This document shows, one piece after another, positions 57,232 to 64,000 of a stretch of DNA of 64,000 bases. Numbering within the stretch: the first letter of the stretch is position 1; the number at the start of each line of letters is the position of its first letter. A program made the translations under genes and the position numbers. This stretch comes from Arthrobacter tumbae (GTDB taxonomy: Bacteria > Actinomycetota > Actinomycetes > Actinomycetales > Micrococcaceae), in the NCBI RefSeq assembly GCF_016907495.1, contig NZ_JAFBCC010000001.1, positions 1,736,001 through 1,800,000 on the forward strand. Direction: 5' to 3'. Under the pieces are notes generated by a model, which searched no databases, was not told where the DNA came from, and was given only the letters and a program-made list of their open reading frames with translations.

Positions 57232-58680
57232 ATGGAGAACGTGCTTGAGCCGCTGAGATCGGCAATCCGGTTGCTCTTCGAGATCACGGCGTACCCCGTC
57301 CTCGCCTACTTCATTGTGATCAACACGTTCCTGCTGCTGCTGATCATCTTCGCGAGCGTTAATTTCACCGCGCATCTTCGGCGTCAGTCCTTTGCAGGCG
57401 CGCGCATTACCGCCGCATCTCCGCTCAGCCCGGGCATCTCCGTCCTGATGCCGGCGTATAACGAGGGCGCGGTGATCGCCACGTCCGTCCGCTCGGTGCT
57501 CGACCTCCGCTACCCGGATCACGAAGTCGTGGTGATCAACGACGGCAGCTCCGATGAGACGCTGCAAACGCTGATCGACGTGTATGACCTCGTCGAAGAC
57601 CGGCGGGAAGTTTCCATCAAGGTTCCTGTCCGCGGAACCATCCGGGCCATCTACCGTGCGCGGGATACCGCGCTGCCCATCGTCGTTATCGACAAGGAAA
57701 ACTCCGGCCGGTCGGATTCCCTTAACATGGGCCTGAATGTCGCGTCGAAGGACCTCGTGGTGATGGTCGACGCCGACAGCCTGCTGGATCCCGATTCCCT
57801 CCTTGTAGTGTCCAAGCCCTTCACCGATGATCCCGAGCACGTGATTGCAACCGGCGGCGTGGTGCGCGTGGCCAACGGATGCGAAGTCGTGGCGGGCCGC
57901 GTGGTCAGCGTGAACATGCCGAAGAACTACTTTGCCCGCATTCAGATCGTGGAGTACCTGCGATCCTTCCTCCTCGGGCGGGCCGGGTGGTCCCAGCTGA
58001 ATTCCCTGATTCTCATCTCCGGCGCCTTCGGTATGTTCCGGCGTGACCTGGTGACCCAGGCCGGCGGTCTGGACCCGGACTGCATCGGGGAGGACTTCGA
58101 ACTGGTCATGCGGCTGCACCGGATGATGCGCCAGTCAAAACGGAAATACCGCGTCATTTTTATCGCCGAACCGGTGTGCTGGACGGAAGTTCCCTCAACG
58201 GCAGCGGTCCTTGCCCGACAACGACGGCGGTGGCACCGCGGTCTGTGGGAAGTCCTGATCAAATACCGCGGCATGACGTTCAACCCCCGTTATGGGACGG
58301 TCGGGATGATCGCACTGCCCTACTACTGGATCTTTGAGCTCATCGCTCCAGCCATCGAGCTCTTCGGCCTCATTGTCGTTCCGCTGGGACTGCTGCTCGG
58401 GGTGGTGAACGTGCCCTATGCACTCGCGTTCATTGCCGTTGCGTACCTTTACGCCATCTTCGTTTCCCTGATGGCGCTGCTGGTGGAGGAGGCCTCCTTC
58501 CACCGCTACAACCGGTGGCGTGACCTGTGGGTGGCCCTGTTCGTGTCCGTCCAGGAGAACATCGGATACCGTCAGCTCACCGCAATCTGGCGGATCCAGG
58601 GCTGGTGGGCAGCGCTTCGCGGCAAAAAACAGGTTTGGGGCACCATGACCAGGACGGGTTTCGAGAGCTCGTCACCGTAG
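57232..58680 (+). CDS. Processive family 2 glycosyltransferase, exopolysaccharide synthase-like
   Basis: 482 residues. An N-terminal helix (about 20-45) is followed by the GT-A domain: MPAYNEGAVI (73-82), Asp104 in NDGSSDE, Asp180/Asp182 in MVDADS, the catalytic base Asp288 in IGEDFEL and QRRRW (330-334). Four or so helices (about 355-430) complete the channel. This D, DxD, D, QxxRW set marks processive synthases of the cellulose, hyaluronan, chitin and poly-GlcNAc type. The polymer is unknown. GGGGAG precedes the ATG. The last 9 nt overlap the convergent histidine kinase gene. Confidence 0.9.
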   Translation: MENVLEPLRSAIRLLFEITAYPVLAYFIVINTFLLLLIIFASVNFTAHLRRQSFAGARITAASPLSPGISVLMPAYNEGAVIATSVRSVLDLRYPDHEVVVINDGSSDETLQTLIDVYDLVEDRREVSIKVPVRGTIRAIYRARDTALPIVVIDKENSGRSDSLNMGLNVASKDLVVMVDADSLLDPDSLLVVSKPFTDDPEHVIATGGVVRVANGCEVVAGRVVSVNMPKNYFARIQIVEYLRSFLLGRAGWSQLNSLILISGAFGMFRRDLVTQAGGLDPDCIGEDFELVMRLHRMMRQSKRKYRVIFIAEPVCWTEVPSTAAVLARQRRRWHRGLWEVLIKYRGMTFNPRYGTVGMIALPYYWIFELIAPAIELFGLIVVPLGLLLGVVNVPYALAFIAVAYLYAIFVSLMALLVEEASFHRYNRWRDLWVALFVSVQENIGYRQLTAIWRIQGWWAALRGKKQVWGTMTRTGFESSSP

Positions 58681-59916
58681 CCGAAGCCCGGCCCGCGAGT
58701 CGCCCCCGGCAAACCATGCAACGACGGTCAGACCGCCGCTGTCGCTTTCCTTCAGCTCCAGGAAACCGCCATGCGCCTGGACGATACGATTGCAGGTGGC
58801 CAGGCCGAGCCCCGTGCCGGGTGCTGCGTTGCTCTCCAGCCGCACCAGCGGTTCAAGCACCCGCTGCCGGTCCTCGGGCGCTATGCCGATGCCATTGTCC
58901 TCGAAGGTCAGGCACCAATAATCCTCGGTGGCATCGCCGGCGCTGATCCGTAATATTGGAGACCTGTCGGGATGACGGTAGTTCAGGGCATTCTGCAGCA
59001 GGTTTTGCAGCAGCGTGTGCAGCTGGGTGGGATCAGCCAGGCCGACGAAGTCCTCCACCTCCAAGTGCGCTCCGGCCGCAGAGATGGCAGCAGCGAGGTC
59101 ATCCTGCACGGCTCTCACCGTTGAAGCCAAGCTGACGGGTTGAACCCGCAGTGCTCCGTTCGAGCGCGCAAAAGCGAGGAGCTCTTCAATCATCGACGTC
59201 ATTCGGCCGGCGCTTGCACCGATGCGCTCGAGATATGCGCGGCTGTCGCTGCCGGCGGGAATCGCAGCATCATCCTCAAGCATCTCCGCGAAGCCGCGGA
59301 TACTGGTCAGCGGGCCCTGAAGGTCGTGGCTCACGCGTCCCGCGAATTCTGCGAGGAGTTCATTGCTGCGGCTCAGTTCCCGCAGCGCGGTGCCCAGTTC
59401 CCGTGTTCGCAGCTGCAGGTCCAGGATGTCCATGATTTGGGCGGCCAGGATTTCGAGGCTGTGGCTCTGCTGCGGAGTGATCGAACCGGGCGAATCATCG
59501 AAGACGCACAGTGTTCCGAGCGCATCGCCCGCCGCGGTGACAAGCGGAGTGGAAGCATAGAAGCGAACCTCGGCGATCTCGCCGGTGACAAAGGGGTTCC
59601 CAAGGAACCGCGGGTCCTCCAGGCAATCCTCCACAATAATCGTGTGCCCATAGCGGAAGACCTGGGCACACATTGAGTCTTCCCGGGAACACACACTGGC
59701 CTCGATGCCCCTCGCGGCAATCTGGTGCTGCTGGTCTGCGGTGATGATGTTGATGACGCCGAAGGGAACCCCGCAGACTTCAGCGGCGAGTAGAACGAGG
59801 TTGTCGAGATCCTCGTCATAGGAACCGCCGCGGTCGGACGGCTGGTCCGCGAGGGCATAGCGTTCAAGGGTGACAAGCCTTTTCGCCTCGCTTCGGCCCC
59901 CTACCTCAATCGACAC
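58672..59916 (-). CDS. GAF domain sensor histidine kinase
   Basis: 414 residues, no membrane helix. GAF domain at about 35-170, with CGVPFGVINIITADQQHQIAARG and two Cys (VCSREDSMC). Dimerisation helix with phospho-His197 (RVSHDLQGPLTSIRGFAEML), then the HATPase with N-box LLQNLLQNALNY (Asn305/Asn309), G1 FEDNGIGI (Asp340) and GTGLGLATCNRIV (367-379). The HDLQGPL form is typical of the phytochrome-like class. GTG start with GGGGAG 9 nt upstream. It converges on the GT2 operon that holds a lone receiver, which suggests they are partners. Confidence 0.92.
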   Translation of the reverse strand: MSIEVGGRSEAKRLVTLERYALADQPSDRGGSYDEDLDNLVLLAAEVCGVPFGVINIITADQQHQIAARGIEASVCSREDSMCAQVFRYGHTIIVEDCLEDPRFLGNPFVTGEIAEVRFYASTPLVTAAGDALGTLCVFDDSPGSITPQQSHSLEILAAQIMDILDLQLRTRELGTALRELSRSNELLAEFAGRVSHDLQGPLTSIRGFAEMLEDDAAIPAGSDSRAYLERIGASAGRMTSMIEELLAFARSNGALRVQPVSLASTVRAVQDDLAAAISAAGAHLEVEDFVGLADPTQLHTLLQNLLQNALNYRHPDRSPILRISAGDATEDYWCLTFEDNGIGIAPEDRQRVLEPLVRLESNAAPGTGLGLATCNRIVQAHGGFLELKESDSGGLTVVAWFAGGDSRAGLRLR

Positions 59917-60085
59917 GATGTGATTCTCCCCTCCTGCACGTCACTGAGGAAGTCTAACGGCTCGAGCGTCCTGCCCCGGTTGCGGGAGAAGACTCACGCT
60001 GCTGACCGTTAGAGAGGTGGAGCCCCTGTCTGCAGGCAGCCGGCACTCCATCAGCCACTACCCGTCAACGGAAGGACCGCCAGGC

Positions 60086-60565
60086 GTGAGACTCCAGTTC
60101 GCCATGGCCCTTTCCGGCGCACTCACCCTGGCCCTGTCCGGGTGCGCCGGTACTGCGCCGGAGGCGACAAGCAGCCTGAGCATGCCTCCCCTGCCTTCCG
60201 AATCACCGCAACCTTCACCATCCGTTCCGCAGACACCGGACCCACGGCTCGCGGAGGGGGCGGAGAACACCGAAGCGGTCATGGGAGACTGCCTGGTCGT
60301 GGCCGCCGGAATTTCCTCCATACTGCTGGCCCCGCTCAGCTTCAGAGGGGACGAAGACCCTGAGACCATGACGAAGCTCGAGGATCAGCTGCATCACCTC
60401 CACGGGAAGGTGCCCGACGAGCTCAAGCCGCACTTCGTCCGGGTGGCGGACGCCGCCGAGAGCGGCCCGCACGGCACCGGCCAGTTCGATGAACCCGCAT
60501 TCCGGGAGGCGCTGCAACCGGTGCAGGATTGGCTCAGGAAGCACTGCAGCGAGCCCTCCGGCTGA
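60086..60565 (+). CDS. Small lipoprotein of unknown function
   Basis: 159 residues from the GTG at 60086 with GGAAGGA upstream. The signal peptide (RLQFAMALSGALTLALSGC) has lipobox LSGC. A Ser/Pro-rich linker (about 25-55) is followed by a helical domain with two Cys (MGDCLVVAAG and the final KHCSEPSG). Secreted and lipid-anchored; no family recognised. The next gene is 67 nt downstream. Confidence 0.75.
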   Translation: MRLQFAMALSGALTLALSGCAGTAPEATSSLSMPPLPSESPQPSPSVPQTPDPRLAEGAENTEAVMGDCLVVAAGISSILLAPLSFRGDEDPETMTKLEDQLHHLHGKVPDELKPHFVRVADAAESGPHGTGQFDEPAFREALQPVQDWLRKHCSEPSG

Positions 60566-60632
60566 GCTTTTCCGGCGCATGTCAAAGGTTCAGCGGAAGG
60601 GTTAGGCTGGGCGAAAGAGAAAGGGCGCCAGC

Positions 60633-61073
60633 ATGGAGCACGAGCAGGAAGTACGGCAGGGGAGCATAGCGCCCCTTCCCGACTCCGCCACCGGCAGGAC
60701 CACCATCTCGGAAACTGCCGCCGCCAAGATTGCCGCGATCGCCGCCCGCAAGGTGCCGGGGGTCTACGCCCTGGGCAGCGGCACCGGACGCGCGCTCGGT
60801 GCGCTTCGCGATGTGGTCGGTGGCAGCGACCTGGCCCAGGGCGTGCACGTGGAGGTGGGGGAAGTTCAAGCCGCTGTTGATATCAACCTCGTCGCTGAAT
60901 ACGGCTACCCCCTCACCGCGGTGGCCGACCAGGTGCGGGCAGCCGTGTTCACTGCTGTCGGTGAGCTGGTGGGCCTGAGGGTGATCGAAGTCAACGTCGA
61001 AATCAATGACGTGCACGTCCCCGGCCTGAATGATCCCAAGAGCACTGACAAGCCTCGCCCGGCGGCGAGCTAA
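60633..61073 (+). CDS. Asp23/Gls24 family envelope stress protein
   Basis: 146 residues. The Asp23 core is clear: GRTTISETAAAKIAAIAARKVPGVYAL (about 20-48), then VHVEVGEVQAAVDINLVAEYGYPLTAVADQVRAAV and VIEVNVEINDVHVP. Such proteins sit under the membrane, tethered by AmaP-like anchors. It heads a tight run of five genes: DUF2273-like, a short Asp23-related protein, DUF6286 and an AmaP-like anchor. Confidence 0.93.
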   Translation: MEHEQEVRQGSIAPLPDSATGRTTISETAAAKIAAIAARKVPGVYALGSGTGRALGALRDVVGGSDLAQGVHVEVGEVQAAVDINLVAEYGYPLTAVADQVRAAVFTAVGELVGLRVIEVNVEINDVHVPGLNDPKSTDKPRPAAS

Positions 61074-61082
61074 GGAGACACC

Positions 61083-61274
61083 ATGAACCTCACCGTCATC
61101 GGGATTCTCGTGGGCACCATTCTGGCTTTCGCTGCGCTTATCTTCCACTTCTGGGGCTTCCTTTTGGTGGCCCTTTTCATGGCTATCGGCGCCTTTGTCG
61201 GTCGGGTTGCGGAGGGCAAGCTCGATTTGCGCAGCGTGCGTGATGCCCTGGCCGGACGCCGCTCATCATCGTGA
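61083..61274 (+). CDS. DUF2273-like small membrane protein
   Basis: 63 residues with two adjacent helices (about 4-22 and 24-42) and a short basic tail (KLDLRSVRDALAGRRSSS). AAGGAG precedes the ATG. Proteins of this size and topology occur next to Asp23 genes. The stop overlaps the next GTG by 4 nt. Confidence 0.82.
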   Translation: MNLTVIGILVGTILAFAALIFHFWGFLLVALFMAIGAFVGRVAEGKLDLRSVRDALAGRRSSS

Positions 61275-61645
61275 CCGCCGCAGCCGCAGCACCTGAGCGG
61301 TTGGCCGGACACAACCGGATCAGCACGCAGGCACTCACCAGCACAGCCTGCGCCGTTGCGGCCGAGGTGCTCCGCGTTCCCGTCCGGGAGGTCCGCGCCA
61401 GCTGGTTCGACGAAGCCGGCCTGCTCGCTCTCAGCCTGGCCCTGCCCATCACAGTCCCTTCCCTGAACCGGGTGGCAGCGGATCCGGCAGCAGTGGGGGT
61501 GCTCGGCGGATCAGTTGAGGACCGCGTACATCGGGCCAAGGGGGAGATTCTGGAGCGGGTTGCGCAGCTGAGCGGATCCCGTCTGAGCCGCGTGGACATC
61601 CGCATCACGGGCGCCCGAGTAAGCGAGCGCGGGAGGGCAAAGTGA
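61271..61645 (+). CDS. Short Asp23-operon protein, divergent family member
   Basis: 124 residues, soluble. The order of elements (helix STACAVAAEVLRVPVREVRASW, a strand LALSLALPITVP, a helix EDRVHRAKGEILERVAQLSG, and a strand VDIRITGARV) follows the Asp23 fold, but the hallmark TISE opening is weak. Its GTG overlaps the previous stop and its own stop overlaps the next start, so translation is coupled at both ends. Confidence 0.72.
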   Translation: MTAAAAAPERLAGHNRISTQALTSTACAVAAEVLRVPVREVRASWFDEAGLLALSLALPITVPSLNRVAADPAAVGVLGGSVEDRVHRAKGEILERVAQLSGSRLSRVDIRITGARVSERGRAK

Positions 61646-62229
61646 ATGATGAGACCAACCGCCTGACCGCGGACGTCATTCGGCGGGAAACCCACGCATC
61701 CCGGGCGGTGCCGGCCATGATCGTTGCCGTCCTGGTCATTCCCGTCTGCCTGTATGTGATGCTCGAGGCCGCGCTGAAGGCACTCGGCCAAAACCCCTGG
61801 CTGCTGGGACCGGAAGCAACCGCAGGGTGGCTGGGTGCGCTTCCGGCCGGTGTATCCGCCTCGGTGCTTGCCGCGGCGGGAGTGCTGATCTTCCTGGTGG
61901 GGCTCCTGTTCTTCCTCGCCGCGATCCTTCCCGGCAGGAAGGCGCGGCTCAGCATTCCCAACGGGCGTGCCGCCGTCGTCGTCGATGCTGAGGTGCTGGC
62001 ATCATCGCTGGCGCGCCGCGCGCGTGTGGCCGCAGGCGTGACGCCGGAGCAGGTGCTGGTGACCATCGGCCGGCGGCTTGTCGAGGTGCAGGTGCGGCCG
62101 ACGTCGGGCATCCCCGTAAACAGGGAATCCGTCCAGGCCGCGGTGGAGGACGAGCTTCGCCGGACCGCCATTGATCCCGTGCCGGAAGTCCAGGTGGCAA
62201 TCGCGCAGTCGGGGGTGATCGGGCAGTGA
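61642..62229 (+). CDS. DUF6286 domain protein
   Basis: 195 residues. Two helices (about 22-42 and 68-92) are followed by a cytoplasmic domain, VVVDAEVLASSLARRARVAAGVTPEQVLVTIGRRLVEVQVRPTSG, the DUF6286 pattern found beside Asp23 genes in actinobacteria. Function unknown; probably an envelope scaffold partner. Coupled by 4-nt overlaps on both sides. Confidence 0.82.
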   Translation: MNDETNRLTADVIRRETHASRAVPAMIVAVLVIPVCLYVMLEAALKALGQNPWLLGPEATAGWLGALPAGVSASVLAAAGVLIFLVGLLFFLAAILPGRKARLSIPNGRAAVVVDAEVLASSLARRARVAAGVTPEQVLVTIGRRLVEVQVRPTSGIPVNRESVQAAVEDELRRTAIDPVPEVQVAIAQSGVIGQ

Positions 62230-62834
62230 ACCAGACTCCGCGGACCATCAACCGCATCCTGCTCGCGCTGTTCGGGCTGGTACTGATGCTCGCCGGTGCC
62301 CTGGCCATGGCGCTCGTTGTGCCCGCCGTTGCCCGCTGGTGGCAGTCAACGGCTGCGCAGGCCGGTCAGTGGATCAGTAACGCCCTGACGGCCACCACCC
62401 TCCCCGGCCAGCGGGACAGCTGGCTCTGGATCGTTGTAGCCCTGCTGATGGTGCTGCTGATCATCCTCATGTTCGCCTGGGTGGCGAACCAGGGGAAGGG
62501 GCGGTCAGGCACGCTTGCCTATGACGACGACGATCATCCGGTTCCCGGCAGCGTCACGATCAACGCGGCGGTAGCGGAGCAGGCGCTGAAAGCTGCCCTG
62601 AATGAGCGGGTGGACCTCGTGAACTCGGCCGTGTCCACCTATGAGTTCCGTGGCCGGCCCGCGCTGAAGGTGAAGGTCTCTCCGCGGCAGGGCGTAGCGC
62701 CCTATGTGGTGGCGGAGGAGGTGTCCGCGCTCGTGTCCGCGCTGGATGCCGTACTCGGCGTGCAGACACCGGTGCTGATCAGCATCAGCTCCGGTGCCCG
62801 CTCGCGTTTCACGCGCGCCGAGAGGGTGCGCTAG
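62226..62834 (+). CDS. AmaP-like alkaline-shock membrane anchor
   Basis: 202 residues. Two helices (about 10-34 and 63-87) with a loop that holds Trp and Gln residues, then a cytoplasmic part with GSVTINAAVAEQALKAALNERVDLVNSAVSTYEFRGRPALKVKVSPRQG, an Asp23-like strand pattern. In Firmicutes AmaP tethers Asp23 to the membrane, and the same role is inferred here. It ends the operon; a 14-bp palindrome lies between it and the convergent GH13 gene. Confidence 0.82.
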   Translation: MNQTPRTINRILLALFGLVLMLAGALAMALVVPAVARWWQSTAAQAGQWISNALTATTLPGQRDSWLWIVVALLMVLLIILMFAWVANQGKGRSGTLAYDDDDHPVPGSVTINAAVAEQALKAALNERVDLVNSAVSTYEFRGRPALKVKVSPRQGVAPYVVAEEVSALVSALDAVLGVQTPVLISISSGARSRFTRAERVR

Positions 62835-62848
62835 GCGCAGTGCCCGCT

Positions 62849-62862
62849 CACCGCGCGCGGTG
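62849..62862. terminator. Short palindrome between the Asp23 operon and the GH13 gene
   Basis: CACCGCGCGCGGTG is a perfect 14-bp palindrome that touches the GH13 stop codon. It can form only a short stem, so its role as a terminator is uncertain. Confidence 0.4.
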
Positions 62863-64000
62863 TCAGGACCGCTCGATCCATACCGCGCTGTCCGGCTGCA
62901 GCAGCTTGGCGGACCCTGCTTCAGATACGGCATCTTCCGCGCTGGCAATAACGACGACGCCGGCAGGCAGCTCGATGGGCTTCTCGCCCATGTTCGCAAC
63001 CACCAGCACCGAGCCGTTGGTGAGGGCGACCACGCCGCCGCCGGGGCGGTGCTCCGGCGCCCACTCCAGCGATCCGCGCCCCAGTCCACGCGACGAGCGC
63101 TCGGTCAGCGCTGACTTCACCAACTCGTGCACTGAGCCGGGACGGTCAACCTGCATGTCCGCTACGTACGCCGCGAAGCCGGCGGGCTGGGGCAGCCAGG
63201 GGGCGGCGCCGTCGTCGTCGGTCTGATCTTCCGGGCTGTCGCTGAAGCCGAAGCCCGGCGCGTCAGCTTTCCACGGAAGGGGAACCCGGCAGCCGTCGCG
63301 GCCGCGTTCGACGCCCTCGGTCCGGAAGAACGCCGGGTCCTGGCGGACGGTGTCATCCAGCAGGGTGTGCTCGGGCAGGCCGAGCTCGTCTCCCTGGTAG
63401 AGGTAGGCGGACCCGGGCAGCGCCAGCATGGTCAGAATCCCCGCACGTCCGCGGCGCAGGCCCAGCGCCTCGTCAGGCTGCTCATCCTGCGGCCCGACGC
63501 CCTTGGGAAGCTGCGTGGGGTCCTGCAGGCCGAAGCGCGTGGTGTGCCGGACGGTGTCGTGGTTGGAGAGGACCCAGGTGCTGGGTGCGCCGACGTTGCC
63601 CGCCTGCGCAAGGGACTCGGTGATGCTTGCGCTCAGGCGCTTCGCATCCCAACCGGCGCGCAGGAAGTCGAAGTTGAAGGCCTGCTGCATCTCGTCGGGA
63701 CGGACGTAGTGGAAGAGGCGCTCGGCCGGTTCCACCCACGCTTCCGCCACAAGCATGCGGTCGCCGGGGTATTCGGCCAGGACACGGTTCCAGTCGCGGT
63801 AGATCGCGTGGACGCCCGGCTGGTCGAAGTACGGCGGAGTCGGTTCGGTCGCCGCTGCTTCCTCCACCGCGTCCGGGTTATGCACGTCTCCCACCATGCT
63901 CTCGCGGCCGGCCCAGTCGGGGAGTCCCTCTGCCTTGACCAGGCCGTGCGCCACGTCGATTCGGAAGCCGTCCACGCCGCGGTCCAGCCAGAAACGCAGG
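62863..64000 (-). CDS. GH13 alpha-glucosidase-like glycoside hydrolase, 5'-truncated at the window edge
   Basis: About 379 residues of the C-terminal part are present; the frame runs off the window. The nucleophile Asp is in DGFRIDVAHG, the acid/base Glu in MLVAEAWVEP and the third catalytic Asp in VLSNHDTVRH. LYQGDELGLPEHTL, DPAFFRTEGVERGRDGCRVPLPW and the final beta-sandwich (NGSVLVVANMGEKPIELPAG) mark GH13 enzymes of the alpha-glucosidase / oligo-1,6-glucosidase type. It acts on maltose-like oligosaccharides in the cytoplasm. Substrate preference cannot be read from this fragment. Confidence 0.93.
   Translation of the reverse strand, partial: LRFWLDRGVDGFRIDVAHGLVKAEGLPDWAGRESMVGDVHNPDAVEEAAATEPTPPYFDQPGVHAIYRDWNRVLAEYPGDRMLVAEAWVEPAERLFHYVRPDEMQQAFNFDFLRAGWDAKRLSASITESLAQAGNVGAPSTWVLSNHDTVRHTTRFGLQDPTQLPKGVGPQDEQPDEALGLRRGRAGILTMLALPGSAYLYQGDELGLPEHTLLDDTVRQDPAFFRTEGVERGRDGCRVPLPWKADAPGFGFSDSPEDQTDDDGAAPWLPQPAGFAAYVADMQVDRPGSVHELVKSALTERSSRGLGRGSLEWAPEHRPGGGVVALTNGSVLVVANMGEKPIELPAGVVVIASAEDAVSEAGSAKLLQPDSAVWIERS

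Overview
The window is a 64 kb stretch of a high-GC Gram-positive chromosome. Many starts are GTG or TTG, many neighbouring genes overlap by 4 nt, and no phage, insertion sequence or CRISPR array was seen. The gene set fits a Micrococcaceae actinomycete, most likely an Arthrobacter relative: disA-radA beside mutY, an Rv2747-type ArgA, DUF6286 with a multi-gene Asp23 operon, and a fruR-fruK-fruA-ptsI-ptsH cluster. The assignment is inferred from content, since no search could be run. Most of the window is core metabolism, transport and stress genes.

0-11.4 kb: the 3' part of an S9 peptidase, ArgA-type acetyltransferase, a CsbD stress protein with a strong terminator, the PEP-dependent dihydroxyacetone kinase operon dhaKLM (DhaM is an EIIA-HPr fusion), mutY, a membrane protein, disA and radA (c-di-AMP synthesis and DNA repair), and two membrane proteins. 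11.4-17.6 kb is a phosphate region: pstSCAB behind a candidate PHO box, then a DUF47-pit operon on the other strand. 17.6-24 kb is less well understood: a gene-free stretch, a helical protein, a 21-bp tandem repeat, tRNA-Lys, a secreted endonuclease/phosphatase-fold protein, small proteins, and an overlapping pair of a helix-turn-helix protein and a multi-pass membrane protein.

24-30 kb is a fructose PTS operon that also carries the general PTS genes (ptsI, ptsH). 30-36 kb holds small stress membrane proteins, DUF445, a glycerophosphodiesterase and a GH15 enzyme. 36-48 kb holds an alcohol dehydrogenase, AzlCD, ackA-pta, a thiamine-binding protein with an O-methyltransferase, a GNAT, TM2 and spermidine-synthase-like proteins, and a LysR / MHS transporter / 3-hydroxybutyrate-dehydrogenase-like cluster. 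All four convergent gene junctions of this 12 kb section carry one copy each of the same long palindrome (core CAGGACACGCCCCT).

48-64 kb: an NCS2 purine permease, CopC, a short Rossmann flavoprotein-like gene divergent from a tandem universal stress protein, an NlpC/P60 hydrolase whose ribosome binding site sits in a hairpin, a CDF transporter, a minimal metallopeptidase, a tRNA-Glu-Asp-Phe cluster, and a module of single-domain response regulator, HEAT-repeat membrane protein and processive GT2 synthase facing a GAF histidine kinase. The last module is the best candidate for an undescribed system. The end holds a lipoprotein, a five-gene Asp23/AmaP-type operon and a truncated GH13 alpha-glucosidase.
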